Origin: Betaproteobacteria bacterium | GTDB lineage: Bacteria; Pseudomonadota; Gammaproteobacteria; Burkholderiales; SG8-41 | Direction: 5' to 3' | Length of the DNA stretch: 47,426 nt | Assembly: GCA_021732605.1 (NCBI GenBank) | Contig: JAKFUS010000007.1 | Span: 1 to 47,426, forward strand | Shown here: positions 35,238 to 44,133 of the stretch, one piece after another | Layout of the letters: every line of letters starts with the position of its first letter | Numbering within the stretch: the stretch's first letter is position 1 | The notes under the pieces: model-generated | The model's database searches: none | Told to the model about the DNA's origin: nothing | Seen by the model: only the letters and a program-made list of their open reading frames with translations | Program-made: the position numbers and the translations under genes

Positions 35238-36455
35238 CTATTCTGAAGAGTAGATCACATCCCGCACCGTCGGATACACCTGGCGTTCCCAGCGCTTGCC
35301 GCTGAACACGCCATAGTGGCCGACACCCGCCTGCACGTAGTGCGTGCGTAAATATTGCGGCAGGCGTGAACACAGATCCTGCGCCGCCAGCGTCTGGCCC
35401 AGCGCGCAGATGTCGTCGCGTTCACCTTCGACGGTCAGCAGCGCGGTGCGGCGGATCGCCTTCGGGTTGATGACGCGACCGCGGTAGGCCAATTTGCCCA
35501 GCGCCAGCGCGTGTTCCTGGAATACCAGTTTTACGGTTTCCAGGTAGAACTCGGCATGCAGGTCCGACACCGCAAAATATTCTTCGTAAAAACGCCGGGT
35601 TGCTGCGGCTTTTTCATGATCACCGTCGATGATCTGCTGGTAATAATCCTTGAACGACTTGATGTGCCGCTGCAGGTTCATGTTGAGGAAGGCGGAGAGC
35701 TGCACGAAGCCGGGATACACCCGCCGCCGCCCGCCGGCAAACTGCACCGGTACATGTTCAATCAGGTTGTGCTCGAACCAGTGGATGGACTTGCTGCCGG
35801 CCAGTTCGTTGACAGAAGTCGGATTGACGCGACAGTCGATCGGTCCTGCCATCAGTGTCAGGCTGGCCGGCGTCGCCGGATGTTTGTCCTCCGACATTAC
35901 CGCTATTGCCGCCAGTGCCTCGACACAGGGCTGGCAGATCGAGACCAGGTGTGAGCCCGGACCCATGACATTCAGGAAATCGATGATGTGGTCGATGTAT
36001 TCGTCGATGCCAAAACGGCCGGCTTCCATCGGCACGTCGCGCGCGTTGTGCCAATCGGTGATGTAGACGTCGTGGTCGCGCAGCATGGTGCGCGCGGTTT
36101 CGCGCAGCAGCGTTGCAAAGTGTCCGGACATCGGGGCAACGATCAGCACCCGCGGCTGCGCTGTTGTACTGTCCTTGCGGAAACGGAGCAGTGTGGCGAA
36201 TGGCGTGGTGTGGACGATTTCTTCAGTGACCGCCAGTTCACGCTTGCCGGAGACCACGGATTCAATGCCGAAGTCCGGACGTTTGTGAGTCAGGCGGGCA
36301 AGGGTGAAGACTTCGCAGGCGGCGGCCATACGGCGCAGCGGATGAAAGCATCCGGCGCTGGCCCCATAACCGAGGAACATTGGTGCAGCCATCATTGCGG
36401 CTTCCCGCATCGGATTCAGTACGTATTCCTGCGTCTGGTAGGCACTGTAGATCAT
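35238..36455 (-). CDS. phaZ: Intracellular PHB depolymerase
   Basis: 405-residue polyhydroxybutyrate depolymerase of the intracellular type. The nucleophile lies in SICQPCVEAL: this class uses cysteine, where extracellular enzymes use serine. The alpha/beta-hydrolase core continues with VLIVAPMSGH, YITDWHNARDVP, and a C-terminal His in AGVGHYGVFSGKRW. The start at 36455 (MIYSAYQTQEYVLNP) matches the family; the longer frame is not conserved-looking. It releases hydroxybutyrate from granules for the neighbouring BdhA. Confidence 0.93.
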   Translation of the reverse strand: MIYSAYQTQEYVLNPMREAAMMAAPMFLGYGASAGCFHPLRRMAAACEVFTLARLTHKRPDFGIESVVSGKRELAVTEEIVHTTPFATLLRFRKDSTTAQPRVLIVAPMSGHFATLLRETARTMLRDHDVYITDWHNARDVPMEAGRFGIDEYIDHIIDFLNVMGPGSHLVSICQPCVEALAAIAVMSEDKHPATPASLTLMAGPIDCRVNPTSVNELAGSKSIHWFEHNLIEHVPVQFAGGRRRVYPGFVQLSAFLNMNLQRHIKSFKDYYQQIIDGDHEKAAATRRFYEEYFAVSDLHAEFYLETVKLVFQEHALALGKLAYRGRVINPKAIRRTALLTVEGERDDICALGQTLAAQDLCSRLPQYLRTHYVQAGVGHYGVFSGKRWERQVYPTVRDVIYSSE

Positions 36456-36632
36456 GGGGTCATTCGATTCTTTTATTCGGCTGTATTCCGGGCTTGCCCG
36501 TATTCTTACGCAATATTTGCGCCAGCGGGAAATTTTGCATGGCATGACTCGTGCTAAAGAATTAAGCTGATCCGCGCAGGACGGCACACTATGGGTGCAT
36601 CCGGGCGTACCTATGCATGGAGGTTGGGCATC

Positions 36633-37289
36633 ATGGCGCAAGCCACTTTGAGCATCAGCAGCAAAAATTATTCATCGTGGTCGCTGCGCGGCTGGCTGCT
36701 GGCACGTTTTGCCGGCATCGAGTTCAAGGAAGTCGTGGTGTCCCCCGACGATGCGGATGCCCGTCGCGAACTGCTGCTGATCTCGCCCTCGATCCTCGTG
36801 CCCTGCCTGACCCATGGCGGCATCAAGGTCTGGGATACCCTGGCGATTGCCGAATATCTCAATGAAATCAAACCCAAAAGCGGATTGCTGCCGGCGACCC
36901 GCGCGGCCCGTGCGCATTGCCGCGCGGTTTCCGGCGAGATGCACTCCGGCTTCAGCAGCCTGCGTTCGGCGCTGCCGATGAACCTGAAGGGTGATTTTCC
37001 GAACTACAAGGTGTGGTCCAAGGCCAAGGGCGACATCGAGCGCATTACCGCGATCTGGCACGAATGCCTGGATGAATACGACGGCCCTTTCCTGTTCGGC
37101 AAGAAGCGCTGCCTGGCCGACGCGATGTATGCGCCGGTGGTGACGCGTTTCCGCAGCTACCATGTCGCTCTCGACAAGGCCTGCGCGGCCTACGCCGATC
37201 AGATCATGAAAATGCCGGAAATGGCGGAGTGGATAGTCGCCGCCAAACTCGAACACGACGACATCGAAGAACTCGACATGGAGTTCTGA
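36633..37289 (+). CDS. Glutathione S-transferase family protein
   Basis: 218-residue GST. The thioredoxin-like N-terminal domain has ISSKNYSSWSLRGWLL, with a Ser at the usual catalytic place, and VWDTLAIAEYLNE near residue 80. The helical C-terminal domain follows. The conserved cis-Pro is in SPSILVPCLTHG. The ATG at 36633 has GGAGG upstream. The physiological substrate is unknown. Confidence 0.9.
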   Translation: MAQATLSISSKNYSSWSLRGWLLARFAGIEFKEVVVSPDDADARRELLLISPSILVPCLTHGGIKVWDTLAIAEYLNEIKPKSGLLPATRAARAHCRAVSGEMHSGFSSLRSALPMNLKGDFPNYKVWSKAKGDIERITAIWHECLDEYDGPFLFGKKRCLADAMYAPVVTRFRSYHVALDKACAAYADQIMKMPEMAEWIVAAKLEHDDIEELDMEF

Positions 37290-37316
37290 GGTGGGCAGTC
37301 CCCCAGCTTCGGCTCC

Positions 37317-37739
37317 TTACTTCCAGGGCTGGGGTGCGGGTACTGCTGCGGGCGCAGGCATGTCGATGCTGGTGAAATCCGCCGGGCCGACGATTTCCAG
37401 ATACTCCATGTCCGGCGAATAATCGAACAGGTAGTGCACGATGCCCGGACGCTGGTGTACGCAGTCGCCGGCGCTGACCAGCGTTTCCTTGTCCTCATAC
37501 ATGAACTTGGCCCAGCCTTTGGTCATGATGACGATATGGAATTGCGCCTCATGACGGTGCCAGCCTGTGCCTTTTTCGGGCGCTTTGTTCGCCCGTACCA
37601 TCTGGGCGATGACCTTGCCGGCGGTGGCGTCGGCGATGCCGAGGTCGCGGTAAATGAAGAAATCCCGCAGTCCGTCAGACCGGAAATCGGTATCCCCGGG
37701 TTTGACGTGTGAAAACTTGGTGACGGTTCGGTCGAGCAT
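37317..37739 (-). CDS. Cupin-domain protein
   Basis: 140-residue single-domain cupin. The metal-binding core is GTGWHRHEAQFHIV, with His, His, Glu or Gln and a further His in RPGIVHYLFD. Both beta-barrel motifs are present. GGAGG precedes the ATG. It is convergent with the GST gene. The sequence is not related closely to the UGA-containing cupin at 45 kb, and its frame is uninterrupted. Function is unknown. Confidence 0.85.
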   Translation of the reverse strand: MLDRTVTKFSHVKPGDTDFRSDGLRDFFIYRDLGIADATAGKVIAQMVRANKAPEKGTGWHRHEAQFHIVIMTKGWAKFMYEDKETLVSAGDCVHQRPGIVHYLFDYSPDMEYLEIVGPADFTSIDMPAPAAVPAPQPWK

Positions 37740-37843
37740 GGCCAGCCTCCTGTCGAAATGACGTTGCTAACCCTAGCATAAGTTGTTCCAGACCTGTAGT
37801 GCACGGTGCCGGTGCGGATGCACCGCGGTGGGGCGCCATTGGC

Positions 37844-38170
37844 TCAATGCAGCGTGGTGATCGTAGCCATTGCGCGCGGCTGCAGGTTGAGCAGCATGAC
37901 CCGATGCCCGAGCATCACCACACTGCCTTTGACCCGGTTGTCGCCGGTATCGCTGAACTCGAAATCATAGGCCCGTTGCAGCAGCAGCCGACCTTCAGCG
38001 TTACGTGCCGGTTTGAGGCTGGAGATGCTAACCGTGTCATCGAGGAACAGCAGGCTTTCGGCGTCACAGGCGGCGCGCGCCGCGGCGACTGCGGCCTCAC
38101 GCGCCTGCATGCTGTCCCACCACAACCAGCCGAGTGCGGCGAACAGGATCAGGAAAAAAATTTCGGTCAT
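37844..38170 (-). CDS. DUF3301 membrane-anchored protein
   Basis: 108-residue protein with one N-terminal membrane helix (IFFLILFAALGWLWWDSMQARE) and a small beta-rich domain with YDFEFSDTGDNRVKGSVVMLG, matching DUF3301. It would be anchored in the inner membrane. Function is unknown; the family is common in Gamma- and Betaproteobacteria. Confidence 0.85.
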   Translation of the reverse strand: MTEIFFLILFAALGWLWWDSMQAREAAVAAARAACDAESLLFLDDTVSISSLKPARNAEGRLLLQRAYDFEFSDTGDNRVKGSVVMLGHRVMLLNLQPRAMATITTLH

Positions 38171-38389
38171 GGCTGTGCTTGATGGTGATCTGCGGTCATC
38201 ACGTTACCAGACTTGGGCAGTTAACCCCTGAACGGTCAAACCGGCGCGACGGGCTTGGAGGCGAATCACCATCTGGAACGTACGAAAGTGACGCCGCGGG
38301 ATTGGGTTAGACTAATCCGCATCATTCCCGGCGCGCCCCGAAGGAAGTCCCCTTGGGGGGGCAAGACCGGGGTCATCCGGAGGAGCAGC

Positions 38390-39427
38390 ATGATTGCACT
38401 GAAATCGCGGACGCACACCGTTGAAGACCTCGGCAGCGCCATAGACCTTTGTTATGCCAACGGCTGGACCGACGGTCTGCCGGTGATTCCGCCGACCGCG
38501 GAGCGCATTACTGCGATGCTCGAGGCGGCGAATCTCAAACCTGAACACCAGCTCGCTTTCATCGAAAACCGCCAGGTCTCGGTGACTGCGGAGAAGGTTG
38601 CGATCAACGCGGTGATGGCCGGCTGCAAACCCGAATTCATGCCGGTGATTGCGGCCACGGTCGAAGCGCTGGCCGATGCCAAATACGGTTATCACGGCCC
38701 GGCGACCAGCACCGGCGGTGCGGCGGTGTTCATGCTGATCAACGGCCCGATCGCCAAACAGCTCAACATCAACAACGGCGACAATCTGTTCGGCCAGGGC
38801 TGGCGCGCCAATGCCACCATCGGCCGTGCAATCCGGCTGATGATGCAGAACGTGATCGGCACCACACCCGGGGTACTGGACCGCAGCAGCCTCGGCCACG
38901 CCGGAAAATACACCTTCTGTATTGCCGAGAACGAGCAGGACAGTCCGTGGCCGGCGTTCCATACCACACGCGGTTTCCGGCCCGAGCAGAACGCAGTGAC
39001 GATCTTCGCCGCCTACGCGCCGCACCAGTATTCGAACGGCCTCAGCGCAACCCCTGAAGGCGTGCTGACCACGGCCTGTGCGCAGATGCGCGTGTCGGCA
39101 GGCACCAACCGCCAGCCCCAGTACGCGATGGTGTTTGCCGGCGAGCATCAGGAGATCATGAAAAAGGGTGGCTGGTCGCGCGAGGACGTGCAGCAGTACG
39201 TGTTCGAAAACACCCAATCGAAAACAGCCGACCTGCAGCGTGCGAACATCCGTCCCGGTCCGATCACCGACGAAACGGAAAAAACTTTTTCCCCGCTGGT
39301 TGATACACCGCAGGATTTGCTGGTCATCGCTGCCGGTGGCCGTGCCGGTGTGCAGTCCGCCTATATTCCCGGCTGGGGCGGCAAAAACGGTTCACAGAGT
39401 GTGACCCGGGAAATAAAAAATTATTAA
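38390..39427 (+). CDS. Conserved unknown protein next to the UGSC gene
   Basis: 345-residue soluble protein with no signal peptide or membrane helix. The N-terminal block YANGWTDGLPVIPPTAERI is highly motif-like, followed by AGCKPEFMPVIAATVEAL, HGPATSTGGAAVFMLINGP and FGQGWRANATIGRAIRL. Cysteines are in DLCYANG, AGCKPE, TFCIAE and TACAQM. I cannot name a function. I believe proteins with the TDGLPV-PPT motif accompany UGSC proteins in other genomes, but that is memory. A strong GGAGGAG precedes the ATG at 38390. It is followed 51 bases later by the UGSC gene, so both probably belong to one pathway. Confidence 0.75.
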   Translation: MIALKSRTHTVEDLGSAIDLCYANGWTDGLPVIPPTAERITAMLEAANLKPEHQLAFIENRQVSVTAEKVAINAVMAGCKPEFMPVIAATVEALADAKYGYHGPATSTGGAAVFMLINGPIAKQLNINNGDNLFGQGWRANATIGRAIRLMMQNVIGTTPGVLDRSSLGHAGKYTFCIAENEQDSPWPAFHTTRGFRPEQNAVTIFAAYAPHQYSNGLSATPEGVLTTACAQMRVSAGTNRQPQYAMVFAGEHQEIMKKGGWSREDVQQYVFENTQSKTADLQRANIRPGPITDETEKTFSPLVDTPQDLLVIAAGGRAGVQSAYIPGWGGKNGSQSVTREIKNY

Positions 39428-39443
39428 TATAATCAAATACTTA

Positions 39444-39449
39444 TATAAT
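39444..39449 (+). promoter_or_regulatory. -10 box before the UGSC gene
   Basis: A perfect TATAAT lies in the AT-rich 51-base gap (39428-39478) after the upstream gene, 29 bases before the UGSC ATG. The gene may have its own promoter in addition to read-through. Confidence 0.4.
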
Positions 39450-39478
39450 AAACGGCAACATTACAGAAGGAGACTACG

Positions 39479-40012
39479 ATGTCATTGCAAATCTACGATC
39501 CAACCACTGAAGTGAAAGGCCGCACGATTGCCTATGCGGCGCGCCCAAAGTCGCTGAAAGGCCTGCGCATCGGCCTGGTCGACAACACCAAACACAATTC
39601 CGACCAGATCCTGCTGCGTGTCGCCGGCATTCTCGAACGTGAACACGGCGCGAAAACGCATGTCATCCGCAAAAAGAAAAGCTCCGGTGCGGCACCCAGC
39701 CCGGAGATGATCGCTGAATATAAAGCCAACTGCGATGTGGTCGTCGCAGGCGTCGGCGACTGAGGGTCATGCAGCTCGGGCAGTGTGCTCGACAGCATCG
39801 TATTTGAGCAGCAAGGAGTACCGTCGGCGTCGATCGTGACGCATGTGTTTATCGTGACGGGCAAGGCCATGGCGCGGACCTGGGGTGTGCCGGATTTCAA
39901 ATTCCTGGTGCTGCCGCATCCGATTGCCAACCTGACGCCGGAACAGATGGATCAGCGCGCGGCGGAGATTACGCCACAGGTTGTTGAGTTGTTGTTGAAG
40001 GGACAGCAGTAA
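39479..40012 (+). CDS. UGSC-motif selenoprotein (in-frame UGA)
   Basis: 177-residue protein if the UGA at 39761-39763 (codon 95) is read as selenocysteine. The sequence around it is VVAGVGD-U-GSCSSGSVLDS, the U-G-S-C motif that gives this family its name. The N-terminal half is SLKGLRIGLVDNTKHNSDQI, and the second half continues in frame with FEQQGVPSASIVTHVFI and WGVPDFKFLVLPHPIANL to TAA at 40012. GAAGGAG precedes the ATG. The UGSC family is a known selenoprotein group of unknown function; the neighbouring U and C suggest a redox selenenylsulfide. It lies between an unknown partner gene and a Bug receptor. Confidence 0.93.
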
Positions 40013-40084
40013 GCATTTGAGCGGATGGCGGGCGGCATGATGCCGTTCCGCCGGTGTTACGCAGGATTTCCGGAGGAGGAAACC

Positions 40085-41062
40085 ATGCATTACGCTGCAC
40101 AATTCGTCTTCGGAGCACTATTGGCTGGAGTTGCCGCAGTCGCCGGCGCACAGGCCTGGTCACCGAGTAAAAACGTAGAAGTCGTCGTGCCCAATCCGCC
40201 GGGCGGCAGCAACGATAAAACCGCGCGCAGCCTGGAACGCATCCTCATCACCAACAAGCTGCTGCCGGTGACGCTGAGCATCCAGAACAAATCGGGCGGC
40301 GGCGGTTCGATTGCCTACACCTATGTGCAGCAGCATCCGGGTGATCCGCATTATCTGGTGGTTGCCGGTCCGGCGATCCTGACCAACCATATCGTCGGTT
40401 CTGCGCCGCTGCGTCATTCAGATCTGACCCCTGTGGCGTCACTGTTTGACGATTACACGGTGTTCGCGGTCAACGCCAATTCATCCCTCAAAACCGGCAA
40501 GGATCTGATCGACCGCCTGCGCAAGGATCCGAAGTCGGTGACCATCGGATTCTCGCCGCTGCTCGGCAGTCACAACCACATCGCCGCCGGCGTGCTGATG
40601 AAAACCATAGGCGGCAACGCACGCGACCTGAAAGTGGTGGCGTTCAAGGGATCAGCCGAAGCGGTGACCACGCTGCTCGGCGGTCACATCGATCTGGTGA
40701 CCACCGCCGCCGGCAATGTCGCGCCGCATGTCGCCGCGGGCCGGCTGCGGGTGATTGGCATCACTTCGGCGCAACGTTTCCCCGGCGCGTTTTCCACGAT
40801 ACCGACCTGGAAAGAGCAGGGGGCAGATTTCACCTTCGGCGCTTGGCGTTCGATCTTTGCGCCCAAGGGCCTGACGCCGCAGCAACTGGCGTACTGGGAA
40901 GGCGTGCTGCGCAAATCCACCGAAGCGCCGGAGTGGAAAGAAGAACTGGAAAAAAACATCTGGTCCGACGTGTTCACCGGAAGCGCGCAATTCGCCAAGG
41001 AACTCGAACAGGATTACGCGTCGATGAAAGCCGTGCTGTTGGATCTCGGGCTGGCCAAATAA
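40085..41062 (+). CDS. Bug-family (TctC) solute-binding receptor
   Basis: 325-residue periplasmic binding protein with a signal peptide ending about AVAGA. Family segments are VEVVVPNPPGGSNDKTAR, SIQNKSGGGGSIAYTYV and VVAFKGSAEAVTTLLGGHIDL. GGAGGAAA lies before the ATG at 40085. It is distinct in sequence from the Bug protein at 28.4 kb. Its position after the UGSC gene suggests it captures the substrate handled by the UGSC protein and the gene before it, though that is inference. Confidence 0.92.
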   Translation: MHYAAQFVFGALLAGVAAVAGAQAWSPSKNVEVVVPNPPGGSNDKTARSLERILITNKLLPVTLSIQNKSGGGGSIAYTYVQQHPGDPHYLVVAGPAILTNHIVGSAPLRHSDLTPVASLFDDYTVFAVNANSSLKTGKDLIDRLRKDPKSVTIGFSPLLGSHNHIAAGVLMKTIGGNARDLKVVAFKGSAEAVTTLLGGHIDLVTTAAGNVAPHVAAGRLRVIGITSAQRFPGAFSTIPTWKEQGADFTFGAWRSIFAPKGLTPQQLAYWEGVLRKSTEAPEWKEELEKNIWSDVFTGSAQFAKELEQDYASMKAVLLDLGLAK

Positions 41063-41084
41063 CAGCGGTTTTTCCGCGCTGAAC

Positions 41085-41110
41085 AAAAGGGGCCGTCGGC
41101 CCCTTTTTTT
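41085..41110 (+). terminator. Terminator after the Bug receptor
   Basis: AAAAGGGGCC (41085-41094) pairs with GGCCCCTTTT (41098-41107) around a GTC loop, with further T residues following. It closes the 38.4-41.1 kb operon. Confidence 0.9.
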
Positions 41111-41196
41111 ATCAGCGCCGCGGCCTGTTATGCTCCGGCCTGCGGCGCGTGTTGCGCCCGCATCGAGCCGGCGCCCAACCGGCGGAAAGTTTTCCC

Positions 41197-42339
41197 TTGA
41201 GCGAACATCCACAAATTCATTTTAACGATGGCACCGAAGATCGATCCGCGCGCTGGCGCTCGGAAAGCGGTGCCACGCCGCCCAAACGCGTGGTGGTCGC
41301 CGACGACACAATGACCGCTGACTCCGCATATCGCCTTGCCGCCGAAGGCACGGGCCTGTTGTGGCGCAGTGATTTCCAGAACGCGCGCCAGTTGCTGCAG
41401 GCGCTGATGCGTCGCGTTGACCGGCCGCGCAAAGTGCGGCGCAAACAGGCGGAGACCGACACCACGCCCGGTGCGGCCTTCCATCGCCATCGCCAGGCCC
41501 AGGCACAGCGCGCGCATACCCTGTCCATGCTGTTGATTCCGCTGGAAGCGGATTACGGCATTCCGCTGGGCCGCGCGCCTGATGTGCGGCTGGCCTGCAG
41601 CGAGGCCTGGGGGGCGCCGGGCGGTGCTGCCAGCGTGGTTTCTCTGCGCGAACTGCTGGGGCTGATCGGAGCCCATGAATGGCGCAAAAAAGGCGTCGAT
41701 GTGCCGGCGCTGGGTGCGCATATCCATCCGTACTACGGTGTGTTTGCGCCGATTCGCAGCGAATACGTGAAACTGGTGGCGCAGGCGACCTTGCCTGCGA
41801 TGTCGCTGGCCTTTGACATCGGTACCGGCACGGGAGTGCTGGCGGCAGTGCTGGCGAAGCGCGGCGTTGCCAAAGTCATCGCCACTGAAACCGATGCCCG
41901 TGCACTGGCCTGTGCGCGCGAGAACATTTCGCGGCTGGGATTGAATGCGCAGGTGGAGGTCGTCGAAACCGACATGTTCCCGGAAGGTCGCGCGCCGCTG
42001 ATCGTGTGCAATCCGCCGTGGATCCCGTCCACACCCAGCGCGCCGATCGAACGCGCGGTCTACGACGCCGGCGGCAAAATGCTGCGTGCCTTTTTGGCCG
42101 GACTGGCCGAACACCTGGAACCGGAAGGCGAGGGCTGGCTGATTCTGTCAGACATCGCGGAACACCTGGGTCTGCGCACGCGCGAGGAACTGCTGGCGCT
42201 GATCGATGCGGCAGGGTTGAAAGTCAAAAGCCGCAGCGAGGCGCGGCCGATGCATCCCAAGGCCAAGGACGCGAGCGATCCGTTGCATGCAGCGCGGTCG
42301 GCGGAGATTACGGCGTTGTGGCGGTTGGTGGTGCGCTGA
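41197..42339 (+). CDS. Class I SAM-dependent methyltransferase
   Basis: 380-residue methyltransferase. The SAM-binding motif is AFDIGTGTGVLAAVLA, followed by VIATETDARALACARENI, and the catalytic NPPW of N- or Q-modifying enzymes is at IVCNPPWIPS. The N-terminal ~170 residues are a separate domain. The architecture resembles the HemK/RlmG group, which modify glutamine or guanine amino groups; the target is unknown. The start is uncertain: TTG at 41197 with GGAAAG upstream, or GTG at 41149. Confidence 0.85.
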   Translation: MSEHPQIHFNDGTEDRSARWRSESGATPPKRVVVADDTMTADSAYRLAAEGTGLLWRSDFQNARQLLQALMRRVDRPRKVRRKQAETDTTPGAAFHRHRQAQAQRAHTLSMLLIPLEADYGIPLGRAPDVRLACSEAWGAPGGAASVVSLRELLGLIGAHEWRKKGVDVPALGAHIHPYYGVFAPIRSEYVKLVAQATLPAMSLAFDIGTGTGVLAAVLAKRGVAKVIATETDARALACARENISRLGLNAQVEVVETDMFPEGRAPLIVCNPPWIPSTPSAPIERAVYDAGGKMLRAFLAGLAEHLEPEGEGWLILSDIAEHLGLRTREELLALIDAAGLKVKSRSEARPMHPKAKDASDPLHAARSAEITALWRLVVR

Positions 42340-42354
42340 CGCCAGATTCGGGCA

Positions 42355-42879
42355 TCACGGAAACAATACGTCGAATAACTGAGCGGCAGACAGGGGTCCG
42401 CGAAACTCTTTGACCGGCACATTGCGATAATTGGATCGCAATTTTTGTTCTCCGTCAGCAGTGCGCCGTCCCGGTGCCCTTGATACTTTGAAGTCGTCGA
42501 TTAATGGCATAGGTTCGTTTGGTAACGCACCAAAAAACCGGAATTCCCGCAGCTGAAGAGAGGCGATGGAGTGCGACATCAAGACCACGCAGGCGCCCGG
42601 CAGGTTAGAGAATGAGAGGCGTACTGAGCAATGCATCGGAACCTTTTCATCGTGAGTTTGCTTCAATTGAACATAGCGCGACAGAGAGCCAACTGTTAGC
42701 ACAAGATCAAAGCCGAGGTCGTCTACCTCGGAGTTGAATACTTGGAGTGGTTTCATTGGGTCGCGCTGCCACATCACAGATGATAATTCCGCGACAAGGG
42801 CATGAGTCAGTACGTTCTCGACGTAACTCGACCTCTCTGCCAAGGCTTTAAGCCGCTGCTCGCGTTTCGTGGAATTCAT
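42355..42879 (-). CDS. Unknown protein with nuclease-like core
   Basis: 174-residue protein I cannot assign to a named family. The middle segment FNSEVDDLGFDLVLTVG followed by SRYVQLKQTHD has the spacing of a PD-(D/E)xK nuclease core (Glu/Asp, Asp on a strand, then Gln-x-Lys), which is a fold-level guess. The start MNSTKREQRLKALAERS at 42879 lies 13 bases after the BrnA-like antitoxin stop, so it is the third gene of that operon. The codon use and lower GC suggest acquired DNA. It may be a defence or regulatory add-on. Confidence 0.65.
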   Translation of the reverse strand: MNSTKREQRLKALAERSSYVENVLTHALVAELSSVMWQRDPMKPLQVFNSEVDDLGFDLVLTVGSLSRYVQLKQTHDEKVPMHCSVRLSFSNLPGACVVLMSHSIASLQLREFRFFGALPNEPMPLIDDFKVSRAPGRRTADGEQKLRSNYRNVPVKEFRGPLSAAQLFDVLFP

Positions 42880-42892
42880 GATGCCTGGCGTG

Positions 42893-43204
42893 TCAGCTCT
42901 GGTCTTTGATTTCAGGCGCTTTTTCGGCCGGTGACGGCTGCGGTTCGGTGAGCCGTCCTGTGACGTATTTGTGCAGCACACTGGCAATCAGCGTCTGGTA
43001 AGGTACACCTTCCTGCATTGCTTTCACCTGAACATCTTGCAAGTCGCTGGATGACAGCCTGATGTTGACCCGTCGGTCTTTGACCGCAGTGGCGCGAGCG
43101 GCAGCCTTGAATTTTGCAAGCTCCGCTTTGGTGACGACCGACTTCAGTTGGCCTTTTTCATAGGCGCCGAGAATTTCTTTTTCGTAAGCGTCATTTTTCG
43201 GCAT
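42893..43204 (-). CDS. BrnA-like antitoxin
   Basis: 103-residue protein with a ribbon-helix-helix C-terminal part (DRRVNIRLSSSDLQDVQVKAMQEGVPYQTLI), the usual DNA-binding and dimerising unit of BrnA/CopG antitoxins. It overlaps the toxin gene by 14 bases. AAGGTG precedes the ATG at 43204. It should neutralise the toxin and repress the operon. Confidence 0.85.
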   Translation of the reverse strand: MPKNDAYEKEILGAYEKGQLKSVVTKAELAKFKAAARATAVKDRRVNIRLSSSDLQDVQVKAMQEGVPYQTLIASVLHKYVTGRLTEPQPSPAEKAPEIKDQS

Positions 43205-43484
43205 CGGGTTCACCTTGATTCAAATAAGCCTTGGTGGCTTTGCGGCTCGGGATGATTGTTTTTAGAAAAAAATGTGCTTGCTCATCAATAAACGGTACCA
43301 GGTACACATAGTTGTCTACGGCCACGACCAGAATCCGCTGCCGCGGGTATTTGGCCGGATTCGGATGGGCCAGGATGTCGAGCAAGCCATCAGACTCAAT
43401 GGCGACGACGATGGTTTCAAACGACACGCCTCGCGCAGCCGAGAGAGTTTCATTTTTCTCCGGATTCCACCGAAACGGCTTCAT
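43191..43484 (-). CDS. BrnT-like ribonuclease toxin
   Basis: 97-residue protein of the BrnT/RelE-like fold. The N terminus FRWNPEKNETLSAARGVSFE and the strand block RILVVAVDNYVYLVPFIDE are family-like, and the C-terminal IIPSRKATKAYL carries the basic residues expected of this RNase. BrnT toxins cleave mRNA to stop growth. It heads a three-gene operon with the antitoxin and the nuclease-like gene. Confidence 0.83.
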   Translation of the reverse strand: MKPFRWNPEKNETLSAARGVSFETIVVAIESDGLLDILAHPNPAKYPRQRILVVAVDNYVYLVPFIDEQAHFFLKTIIPSRKATKAYLNQGEPDAEK

Positions 43485-43623
43485 GGCCGCATCCTAGTCC
43501 GGTGTGTGCCTTTTGTCATCACTGCGCTCTGGTGAGGCAGAAGGTGCCTGCGGCTTGAACAATGATGAGGGCCGCCATTCTGTAAAATAAATTAATAAAA
43601 ACAATTACTTATATGTATCTCTG

Positions 43624-44133
43624 TCAGCCCAGAATCCCGGGATTCAGTTGCCAGGTGGAGTAGGTGAGGGCGCAGGCGAATGTTACCCACGCCAGGTAAG
43701 GCAATAGCAGTGCAGCCGCCAGCGTATGCAGCCGCCGGAACGCAACGATGGTGCCGGCGATCAGCGCCCACAGCAGCAGGATCTCGGCAAACGCCAGCGC
43801 ACCCTGATGCCAGACAAAAAACAGCCAGGTCCAGACCGCGTTTGCCGCGAGCTGCACGACAAACAGCGTGAGTGCGCCACCGGCGCGGCGAAAACCGTGA
43901 TTGCGCCACACCAGCCATGCAGCGACGCCCATCATCAAATACAGGGCCGTCCAAACCGGGGCGAACAGCCAGCCCGGCGGTGCCCACGCGGGCCGGAACA
44001 GTTCCAGGTAGAAGGTTTTGGCCTGCGCCGAGGCCACCGCACCGATGGCAGCGGCAGCAAAGGTCAAAATCAGCCAGCCGGCAAAACCGAGTAACTGCTT
44101 GCGCATGGAAAAATGGGTATTGGTGTTGTGCAT
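43624..44133 (-). CDS. TspO/MBR family membrane protein
   Basis: 169-residue membrane protein with five hydrophobic helices. The family signature PAWAPPGWLFAPVWTALYLMMG lies near residue 50 and WTWLFFVWHQGALAFAEI follows. TspO proteins bind tetrapyrroles such as protoporphyrin and cholesterol-like ligands and modulate stress responses. The start may be the Met at 44106 (MRKQLLGFAGW) instead of 44133. Confidence 0.93.
   Translation of the reverse strand: MHNTNTHFSMRKQLLGFAGWLILTFAAAAIGAVASAQAKTFYLELFRPAWAPPGWLFAPVWTALYLMMGVAAWLVWRNHGFRRAGGALTLFVVQLAANAVWTWLFFVWHQGALAFAEILLLWALIAGTIVAFRRLHTLAAALLLPYLAWVTFACALTYSTWQLNPGILG

Noticed and set aside
38312-39217. 301-codon minus-strand open frame
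   Set aside because: It lies opposite the conserved unknown gene, which has a strong ribosome site and motifs.
39785-40012. Separate 75-codon gene after the UGA of the UGSC gene
   Set aside because: Same frame as the upstream part, no ribosome site, and the U-G-S-C motif bridges the two.
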